Source: CAYPHA01 sp964410215
GTDB taxonomy: Bacteria > Calditrichota > Calditrichia > Calditrichales > CAYPHA01
Assembly: GCA_964410215.1 (NCBI GenBank)
Contig: CAYPHA010000140.1
Location: forward strand, 1 to 5,318
Length of the DNA: 5,318 nt
Direction of reading: 5' to 3'
This document shows, piece after piece, positions 1-5,318 of this stretch. Every line of letters starts with the position of its first letter. Within the stretch, counting starts at the first letter, position 1. The notes beneath the pieces are model-generated. The model was not told where the DNA came from. It made no database searches and worked only from the letters and a program-made list of their open reading frames with translations. The position numbers were made by a program, and so were the translations under genes.

Positions 1-2
1 TC

Positions 3-203
3 CTGCTTGGACTGGCTTCCATAGAATGGCTGCGGACAACGGTTGAACTGGTTCGGATGCGCATCACCCTGGAAGCGCCGTTCGGACGTCTGCTGCTGAT
101 TATGAGCCTCGTAATATTCTATAATATTTTCGTTATTAAATACCTGCGTCACAAAGCATTTAAAACGTTTTACCAGATGAAGAACGATGTAAAAGCGGAA
201 TAA
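3..203 (+). CDS. C-terminal end of an unidentified membrane protein (partial, 5' end outside window)
   Basis: An open frame enters from the left edge and ends at TAA 201-203, leaving 66 codons. The visible tail starts LLGLASIEWLRTTVEL and contains a hydrophobic stretch of about 20 residues (roughly residues 29-48, GRLLLIMSLVIFYNIFVIKY). A short basic tail follows (KYLRHKAF to KNDVKAE). That pattern fits a last transmembrane helix with a positively charged end on the cytoplasmic side. Amino acid use is natural, with no internal stops, and it sits on the same strand as the enzymes downstream. I do not recognise the family from this fragment. A transporter or a membrane-bound acyltransferase would be compatible, but nothing here decides between them. 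More than 500 bases separate it from the first rhamnosidase gene, so it need not be in the same operon. Confidence 0.62.
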   Translation: MLGLASIEWLRTTVELVRMRITLEAPFGRLLLIMSLVIFYNIFVIKYLRHKAFKTFYQMKNDVKAE

Positions 204-318
204 TGTAAATCTGCATACCTGATGGGAGCAATCGTGTCTTTCCGGGATTCAGAAAATGCAACATAAACCTGAGATGTCGGAATTTCCTTGAATAAGGTAA
301 AATTGTTCGGCATATTAG

Positions 319-489
319 ATTTTAAAGAAATTAGCTGCGAAGAACGGCGATGTTGGTATCGATATGGTCGTTATAGCACTGTTGAGCGGAAACGCAGGCA
401 AGGGTTTGGCTATTGGAAAGCATTGGAATGCCCTAAAAACCATAGAGAAAGAAGATTTCAAACCACGTGAAATTTATCTGAAAAAATGA
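319..489 (+). pseudogene. Possible remnant of a small protein-coding gene, truncated by the repeat element
   Basis: The frame opens after TAG 316-318 and runs to TGA 487-489 (56 sense codons). It has protein-like composition: it reads ILKKLAAKNGDVGIDM, then a hydrophobic VVIALLSG segment, then GNAGKGLAIGKHWNALKTI and a charged tail ending in REIYLKK. There is no in-frame start with a ribosome binding site; the only ATG (364) is poorly placed. The stop codon is formed by the first three bases of the 487-619 element. If the element and 4 bases of the flanking A-run are removed, the frame continues from 624 (WNLKLNAKESILL...) to TAA 714-716. An upstream segment in another frame (288 to about 333, LNKVKLFGILDFKEI) could be an earlier part joined by a frameshift. 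I do not recognise a family. This may be a gene fossil or chance. Confidence 0.28.
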
Positions 490-619
490 GTCCACTCCGA
501 AAAGCACGATGGTGTCATGCTGAATTTATTTCAGCATCTCTAAGTTCAATAAAAACAGTGGATCCCGAAACAAGTTCGGGATGACAACTCTGTAATTAGC
601 ACTTATCGGAGTGGACTCA
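487..619. repeat. 133-bp palindromic repeat element with terminal inverted repeats (MITE/REP-like)
   Basis: Perfect 14-bp terminal inverted repeats bound the element: TGAGTCCACTCCGA at 487-500 and its exact reverse complement at 606-619. Inside are two hairpins, each with an 8-bp stem and a 5-base loop. The left one has stems at 517-524 and 530-537 (ATGCTGAA/TTCAGCAT). The right one has stems at 562-569 and 575-582 (ATCCCGAA/TTCGGGAT). They are bounded by a further inverted pair, TGTCAT at 513-518 and ATGACA at 581-586. The flanks are A-runs (481-486 and 620-623), which fit a short A-rich target duplication but do not prove one. No protein is encoded, so any movement would need a transposase elsewhere. 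The inner units resemble short dispersed palindromes I associate with Bacteroidota genomes; that part is recollection, not a search. It lies upstream of the rhamnosidase genes and could act as a transcript structure. Confidence 0.78.
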
Positions 620-741
620 AAAATGGAATCTGAAGTTAAACGCTAAGGAATCCATATTGCTTATCACAGCTTTACCAAGAAACAGGACATCGTGCAATCC
701 CCAAAGTTATTTCTAAACAAATGAATTCATCTTGAATGATC

Positions 742-746
742 AGGAG
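742..746 (+). promoter_or_regulatory. Ribosome binding site that sets the first GH106 start at ATG 756
   Basis: AGGAG lies 9 bases before ATG 756. It falls inside the longer frame that could begin at TTG 732, which has no comparable site before it. Starting at 756 also puts the charged-hydrophobic signal peptide right at the N-terminus. Both points favour 756 over 732. Confidence 0.78.
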
Positions 747-755
747 CGTTTTAAA

Positions 756-3704
756 ATGAACAATCGGCTACTGAATTATCTGCTTCTATTTGCTGTATCG
801 GTTCTGTTAATAAACTGCAGCAATAAAAGTAAACAGTCAGACGCTTCACTGGTTACTTACAGCTATCTGGAAGAAAATTTTAAAAATCCGGATGTAAAAT
901 ACGGTGTAAACTGCTGGTGGTGGTGGCTGAATGGCAACGTCAACAAAGCGGCCATTACCAAAGATCTGGAAGCAATGAAGTCCAGGAACTTCCAGGGAGC
1001 GATGATATTCGACGCTGGCGGGCATAACCAGCGAGGTAATAATGATATCCCCGCAGGGCCCTTGTTCGGATCGGAAAAATGGAACGAACTATTTGTGTTT
1101 GCTCTGGATGAAGCAAAACGACTGGGACTCACAATCGGTTTCAATATCCAGAGCGGGTGGAATCTTGGCGGTCCGGGAGTGACGCCCGAATATGCAGCCA
1201 AACAGATTACGTATTCTGAAACAAAAGTTACCGGTGCACAGAATAATATAATTAAGCTCGCATTACCCCCCATACGAAACGATTTGTATAAGGATATTGT
1301 TGTACTGGCATTTCCGGTCATAGAGAGCAATAAAACAAATGAAACGATTTCTGACCTGGATTTGAAATTAGGATTTCATGAACTGGGCGGTTCTGCCCCG
1401 GATTGTCGATTCCTCCTTTTTAACAAACCGATTGAGAATCAGACGACCTATCTGGTGAACCAGGATGATATCCTGAATATTACTTCGAAAATGGATTCGG
1501 AAGGCATTTTAAGCTGGAATGTTCCCATGGGGAACTGGACTATATTGCGCATAGGTTATACCTGCACCAACGCCCATGTATCAACGTCCAGCAATGACTG
1601 GCAGGGCAGCGTACTCGATTATATGAGTAAGGAAGCATTCGATTTCTATTGGAATGACGTGGTGGAACCCATATTTAAAGCTGCCGGTGACCATGTGGGA
1701 ACCACGCTCAAATATATGGAAACCGACAGCTGGGAATGCGGGGGTATGAACTGGACGGATGTATTCCCGGCAGAATTTGAGCAATACCGCGGGTACGATC
1801 TCATCAACTATTTGCCGATAGCGGCCGGTTATGTGATAGATGATATAGAAACCTCAAACGCCTTTCTGGCTGACTTCAGAAAAACGTTAGGCGACCTGGT
1901 GGCCTATAACCACTATGCCCGTTTCCAGGAATATGCACACACATACAATATGGGCATTCAGCCTGAATCAGCCGGTCCGCACGCGGGACCGATGGACGGC
2001 ATAAAAAATTACGGATTCAGCGACATTGTAATGAGTGAATTCTGGTCGCCATCACCGCACCGTCCCCGGCCGGAAAATCGTTTCTTTTTAAAGCAAGCCT
2101 CATCTGCAGCTCATATCTACGGCAAAAAAATTGTCGGGGCGGAGTCATTTACCACGATTGGTCCGCACTGGAATGATGAATTATGGCATGATCAGAAATC
2201 AGCCTTTGACCATGAAATTTGCGCCGGTCTGAACCGGATGTATTTTCATACGTTTACCTGCTCTCCGCCGGAAATGGGCCTGCCCGGACAGGAGTATTTT
2301 GCCGGAACACACGTCAATCCGCAGGTCACCTGGTGGGAACAGTCGGGACCTTTTATCGCTTATATGCACCGTATCCAGATGGTCGTGCAGGAAGGCAAAT
2401 TTGTTGCAGACGTACTGTATTATTACGGCGACCATGTGCCCAATATATTTCCCTTTAAACATGCCGATCCAGCCGGTGTGATGCCGGGATTTGATTATGA
2501 TGTAACGGACGAAACCATCTTTCTGCAGCTCAAAATAATAGACGGTAAAATTGTCGTTCCCGGTGGCATTGCCTATCGCGTTCTGGTATTGCCGGATCAT
2601 AATGTGTTATCGCTGGCCGTTCTGGAAAAGATAGATGAACTCTTGCAGGATGGCGCCACAATACTCGGGCATAAACCGGAAAGACTAATCAGCCTGGTTG
2701 GTGGCAAGGAAGCGGAAAAAAAATTTAAAGAACTGAGTGATAAAATCTGGGGAGACCCTGTTTCCGAAAAGGGAGAAAAAAGATATGGTCAGGGAAGTGT
2801 CGCCTGGGGATTTTCGGCAAGGGAGTATCTTCTAACGAAGGGGATCTCAACCGATTTTGATATTGTCGGGAGCGACAGTAAGACGGATTACGATTATATT
2901 CATTATACCAATGGTAAAAGCGATGTGTATTTTGTCAGCAACCAAACCACGGGAAGACAAATAATTAATGCCCGGTTCCGGGTTTCGGGCAAACAGCCTG
3001 AATTGTGGGACGCGTTAACCGGTGAAATCCGTGATGCGAAAGCTTTTCATCAAAAAGATGGATTAACAACCCTTCCTTTGACATTCGAACCGTATGGTGC
3101 GGTAATGGTAATATTCAACAGAAATATTGCTGAAAACAAGCAGGGTACTGCAAAGCGGAATTATCCCGAATTCAAAACGCTTACCGCGATAAGCAGAGAA
3201 TGGACGGTCCGCTTCGATCCCCAATGGGGTGGTCCCGAATCCGTTCTCTTCCCTGAACTTATGGACTGGTCGCAGCATGCGGACGAAGGCATTAAATACT
3301 ACGCGGGCACAGCGGTTTATAACAAAACGTTTAACCTCCATTTAATGCCAAAGAAGGAACAACATTATTTTTTACAACTGGGAAGCGTTAAAGATGTGGG
3401 TATTGCTGAAGTCAAGATCAACGGAGTAGACAAAGGCATTGTCTGGACGTCGCCCTTCAGGGTGGAAATCACTGAAGAAATACAAGAGGGAGAAAATACT
3501 CTGTCGATAAAGGTTGTAAATTCGTGGTATAACCGTGTGGCAGGCGATCAGAAATTCCCGGATAAAAACCAATATACCAATACCAATATCGTGCTGAAAC
3601 ATGATTTCAGGGGCAGGCCAATTGACAGTGTTCCTTTGGAATCATCAGGATTGTTGGGGCCAGTAAAAATACTTGAAGCCGTTGCTTTAACGAAAGGAGA
3701 ATAA
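756..3704 (+). CDS. GH106 family glycoside hydrolase, alpha-L-rhamnosidase type, exported lipoprotein
   Basis: Predicted enzyme of 982 residues, close to full length for family GH106, whose known members remove alpha-L-rhamnose from complex glycans by an inverting mechanism. ATG 756 is chosen because AGGAG sits 9 bases upstream; the alternative TTG 732 would add 8 residues. Residues 1-20 form a signal peptide (MNNRLLNYLLLFAVSVLLIN) followed by Cys21, a probable lipidation site, though Asn at -1 is unusual. No clear acidic surface-export signal follows Cys21. The catalytic (beta/alpha)8-type region shows WWWWLNGN (Trp54-Asn61), SGW (133-135), DSWE (324-327), QPES (Glu404), SEFW (Glu428), VGAES (Glu463) and GLNRMYFHTF (Asn493, His498). 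The conserved acidic residues are the candidate catalytic or metal-binding set; their exact roles are not assigned here. The C-terminus (from about residue 845, AGTAVYNKTF onward, with VKINGVDKG and NSWYNR) looks like a galactose-binding-type beta-sandwich. It is followed after 4 bases by a second GH106 gene, implying one transcript. The substrate is inferred only as a rhamnose-containing glycan. Confidence 0.92.
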   Translation: MNNRLLNYLLLFAVSVLLINCSNKSKQSDASLVTYSYLEENFKNPDVKYGVNCWWWWLNGNVNKAAITKDLEAMKSRNFQGAMIFDAGGHNQRGNNDIPAGPLFGSEKWNELFVFALDEAKRLGLTIGFNIQSGWNLGGPGVTPEYAAKQITYSETKVTGAQNNIIKLALPPIRNDLYKDIVVLAFPVIESNKTNETISDLDLKLGFHELGGSAPDCRFLLFNKPIENQTTYLVNQDDILNITSKMDSEGILSWNVPMGNWTILRIGYTCTNAHVSTSSNDWQGSVLDYMSKEAFDFYWNDVVEPIFKAAGDHVGTTLKYMETDSWECGGMNWTDVFPAEFEQYRGYDLINYLPIAAGYVIDDIETSNAFLADFRKTLGDLVAYNHYARFQEYAHTYNMGIQPESAGPHAGPMDGIKNYGFSDIVMSEFWSPSPHRPRPENRFFLKQASSAAHIYGKKIVGAESFTTIGPHWNDELWHDQKSAFDHEICAGLNRMYFHTFTCSPPEMGLPGQEYFAGTHVNPQVTWWEQSGPFIAYMHRIQMVVQEGKFVADVLYYYGDHVPNIFPFKHADPAGVMPGFDYDVTDETIFLQLKIIDGKIVVPGGIAYRVLVLPDHNVLSLAVLEKIDELLQDGATILGHKPERLISLVGGKEAEKKFKELSDKIWGDPVSEKGEKRYGQGSVAWGFSAREYLLTKGISTDFDIVGSDSKTDYDYIHYTNGKSDVYFVSNQTTGRQIINARFRVSGKQPELWDALTGEIRDAKAFHQKDGLTTLPLTFEPYGAVMVIFNRNIAENKQGTAKRNYPEFKTLTAISREWTVRFDPQWGGPESVLFPELMDWSQHADEGIKYYAGTAVYNKTFNLHLMPKKEQHYFLQLGSVKDVGIAEVKINGVDKGIVWTSPFRVEITEEIQEGENTLSIKVVNSWYNRVAGDQKFPDKNQYTNTNIVLKHDFRGRPIDSVPLESSGLLGPVKILEAVALTKGE
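3695..3699 (+). promoter_or_regulatory. Ribosome binding site of the second GH106 gene, inside the end of the first
   Basis: AGGAG (in the context AAGGAGA, 3694-3700) overlaps the last codons of the first GH106 gene. It is 9 bases before TTG 3709, the same spacing as used for ATG 756. From ATG 3721 it is 21 bases away, which is too far. This favours the TTG start and indicates translational coupling, since a ribosome finishing the first gene covers this site. Confidence 0.7.
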
Positions 3705-3708
3705 AAAT

Positions 3709-5318
3709 TTGACGCTGACTATGTATATAATCAAATCAGGACATGCAATAACCAAGATTCGAAGAGTTATCCGTTTTACCGGAATTTTAATTCTTCTAAT
3801 AGGTACAGCGCTGTCATGTACAGCCCAATCTGCCGATACATTAAAAAAAGCCTTCAAAAACCCACCAGAATCTGCAAAACCCGGCGTATACTGGTATTTC
3901 ATGGACGGTAACTTAAACCGTGAAGAAATGACCAGAGACCTGGAATCCATGAAAGAAGTGGGAATCAATAACCTGATTTTTTTAGAAGTAGGCATTGGTG
4001 TGCCCCGTGGCCCGGTTGATTTTATGAGTGAAGAATGGCAGGATCTATACATACATGCCGTTCGGGAAGCCGAACGCCTGGGGATTCGAATCCTGCTCGG
4101 TGCCGGCCCCGGCTGGTGCGGAAGCGGTGGTCCCTGGGTTAAGCCCGAGGAATCGATGAAACACCTTGTTTTCAGCGAAACAGATGTAACGGGTGGTGAT
4201 ACTGTGAATATTGAACTCCCCGTTCCTGAGCAGCGAAGTACTGTCTGGCATACCATGAAGGATCCGTATTACGAAGATGTTGTCACTTATGCTATTCCCA
4301 ATACCGTAAAACCAGTAATTAATGATATCAATGAAAAAGCGCTCTATGAAAGGGATCCGTATTCTTCGAAACCCAATGTAAAACCGTATTTACCGGCGCT
4401 CGCCCATTATCAGGAACCAGAAAAAGGCGCTCTTTTAAAGCAAAAAGATATCATGGATGTTTCAGAATACGTATCGGATGATGGTCAACTTAACTGGCAT
4501 GCACCGGAAGGTCAATGGACGGTGGTTAGGATGGGAACACGGGTAACCGGGGCAAGCACACGTCCGTCACCGGAACCGGTTATCGGATTGGAATGCAATA
4601 AACTGGATGCCAGGCCTTTTGCAAATCATCTGAAATATTACACCGATATTTTATTGGAAAAAACGGCTCCTCGCAAGGAAGGCGTAGGCTGGACCGGTTT
4701 CCACATGGACAGCTGGGAGAGCGGCGCACAAAACTGGACAGAAGGTATTGTTGACGAATTCAAAAAGCGACGTGGCTACAACATGGAACCCTATTTCCTG
4801 GCCTATACCGGACGAGCTGTTCAAAGTGTAGAGATCACCGAGCGATTTCTTTGGGATCTTCGACAAACCTGCAAGGAGTTACTCCTGGAAAATCATGCTG
4901 AGTTCGGAAAAAAATATGCACAAAAAAACGGACTGAAACTCACCATTGAACCTTACGATATGAATCCGGCAGGCGACCTGGACCTGGGTTCGGTTGCAGA
5001 CGTAATAATGGCTGAATTCTGGAGTAAACGTTTTGGATTTCATACATCCTATGCCGTTTTGCAGGCCACATCCATTTCCCATATTACCGGACAACCGGTT
5101 GTGGGCGCTGAAGTCTTTACTTCCAATAATCATGAAGCCTGGCAGGAGTACCCCTGGTCCATGAAAGACCAGAGTGACTGGGCAGTTGCCATGGGTGTAA
5201 ACCGTTTTGTATATCACACCTTCGCGCATAAACCTTTGGGTGACGAGCACCGTCCCGGAATGACCATGGGACCTTATGGGGTACACTGGGATCGCGGACA
5301 AACCTGGTGGCCAATGGT
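3709..5318 (+). CDS. Second GH106 family glycoside hydrolase, exported (partial, 3' end outside window)
   Basis: The frame is open without a stop to the right edge: 536 codons from TTG 3709, or 532 from ATG 3721. TTG is preferred for its ribosome binding site, but ATG 3721 remains possible. The N-terminus has a long basic region, a hydrophobic core (FTGILILLIGTALS) and Cys37 in an acceptable lipobox (ALSC), so a lipoprotein is likely; cleavage after the nearby TAQ as an ordinary secreted protein is an alternative. GH106 landmarks follow in order: VYWYFMDGNLN (Trp62), PGWCGSGGPW (Trp136), HMDSWES (Asp334, Glu337), TIEPYDMN (Glu414), MAEFWSK (Glu436), VGAEVF (Glu468) and GVNRFVYHTF (Asn498, His503). 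The Asp-Ser-Trp-Glu to Gly-Ala-Glu spacing (134 residues) nearly matches the first enzyme (139). Sequence around the motifs differs a lot, for example EPYDMN against PESAGP, which suggests a different linkage or substrate. The remaining catalytic-domain end and the beta-sandwich region are outside the window. Confidence 0.91.
   Translation, partial: MTLTMYIIKSGHAITKIRRVIRFTGILILLIGTALSCTAQSADTLKKAFKNPPESAKPGVYWYFMDGNLNREEMTRDLESMKEVGINNLIFLEVGIGVPRGPVDFMSEEWQDLYIHAVREAERLGIRILLGAGPGWCGSGGPWVKPEESMKHLVFSETDVTGGDTVNIELPVPEQRSTVWHTMKDPYYEDVVTYAIPNTVKPVINDINEKALYERDPYSSKPNVKPYLPALAHYQEPEKGALLKQKDIMDVSEYVSDDGQLNWHAPEGQWTVVRMGTRVTGASTRPSPEPVIGLECNKLDARPFANHLKYYTDILLEKTAPRKEGVGWTGFHMDSWESGAQNWTEGIVDEFKKRRGYNMEPYFLAYTGRAVQSVEITERFLWDLRQTCKELLLENHAEFGKKYAQKNGLKLTIEPYDMNPAGDLDLGSVADVIMAEFWSKRFGFHTSYAVLQATSISHITGQPVVGAEVFTSNNHEAWQEYPWSMKDQSDWAVAMGVNRFVYHTFAHKPLGDEHRPGMTMGPYGVHWDRGQTWWPM

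Larger units (their letters stand above)
204..755. other. Gene-poor intergenic stretch upstream of the rhamnosidase pair
   Basis: This stretch lies between the upstream stop codon and the first GH106 start. It holds a weak reading-frame remnant (319-489) and a terminal-inverted-repeat element (487-619), both described separately. It also has a 10-bp perfect palindrome, ATGAATTCAT, at 721-730. A TTG-initiated frame at 288-470 exists, but its second half is rich in Arg and Cys and looks out-of-frame, so it is not called. I found no convincing rho-independent terminator behind the stop at 203 and no clear Bacteroidota-type promoter (TTTG plus TAnnTTTG). A promoter for the enzyme operon is expected between about 620 and 740, but it is not identified. 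No tRNA or rRNA pattern is visible. Confidence 0.6.

Noticed and set aside
288..470. 60-codon TTG-initiated frame on the plus strand
   Set aside because: It has no ribosome binding site, and its second half is rich in Arg, Cys, Tyr and Trp as in a shifted frame. The overlapping 319-489 frame looks more protein-like. Only its first 15 codons might belong to a decayed gene.
513..586. Rho-independent terminator made by the hairpins
   Set aside because: Neither hairpin is followed by a T-run on the plus or the minus strand, and the 8-bp stems are only moderately GC-rich. A repeat-element explanation fits the terminal inverted repeats better.
487..619. CRISPR array or attachment site
   Set aside because: There are only two diverged inverted copies and no direct repeats with regular spacers. 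No tRNA gene or integrase is nearby.
863..1330. 155-codon minus-strand frame inside the first GH106 gene
   Set aside because: It lies fully antisense to a strongly supported enzyme domain and shows no family motif or ribosome binding site; it is a shadow of the real coding frame.
3687..4256. 189-codon minus-strand frame across the start of the second GH106 gene
   Set aside because: The plus strand here encodes a signal peptide and GH106 motifs. The antisense product is rich in Ser, Arg and Pro and has no recognisable domain.
4879..5301. 140-codon minus-strand frame near the right edge
   Set aside because: It is antisense to the EPYDMN, EFW and VGAE motif region of the second GH106 gene, so it is a by-product of that coding sequence.

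Overview
The window looks like part of a carbohydrate-degradation locus from a member of the Bacteroidota. The main evidence is two consecutive same-strand genes for large exported proteins of glycoside hydrolase family 106 (alpha-L-rhamnosidase type). Both carry lipoprotein-like signal peptides and AGGAG ribosome binding sites. A small palindromic repeat of a style I associate with Bacteroidota genomes supports this. The exact genus cannot be read from the sequence.

Layout. Positions 3-203 are the last 66 codons of an unidentified protein with one visible membrane segment. Positions 204-755 form a gene-poor stretch of about 550 bases. It holds a weak, possibly decayed reading frame (about 319-489). 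Directly abutting the end of that frame is a 133-bp element (487-619) with perfect 14-bp terminal inverted repeats and two internal hairpins. A short leader then runs up to the first enzyme gene. Positions 756-3704 encode a complete 982-residue GH106 protein. After only 4 bases, a second GH106 gene starts at 3709 (TTG, preferred) or 3721 (ATG). It stays open to the right edge of the window, so at least 536 codons are present and its C-terminal part is missing.

How the genes work together. The two enzymes are clearly homologous in architecture and share the same series of motifs (Trp-Asn/Asp-Gly-Asn, SGW/PGW, DSWE, EFW, VGAE, GxNR..HTF). They differ strongly in detail, so they look like an old paralogous pair rather than a fresh duplication. 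The second gene's ribosome binding site lies inside the end of the first gene, so the pair is almost certainly co-transcribed and probably translationally coupled. Together they point to removal of alpha-L-rhamnose from a complex rhamnose-containing glycan, possibly at two different linkages. No SusC/SusD pair, sulfatase, lyase or regulator lies inside the window, so the polysaccharide cannot be named.

The most unusual part is the 487-619 element. Its two internal hairpins are diverged inverted copies of each other whose stem differences are compensatory. It may also have inserted into, and so ended, a small reading frame.
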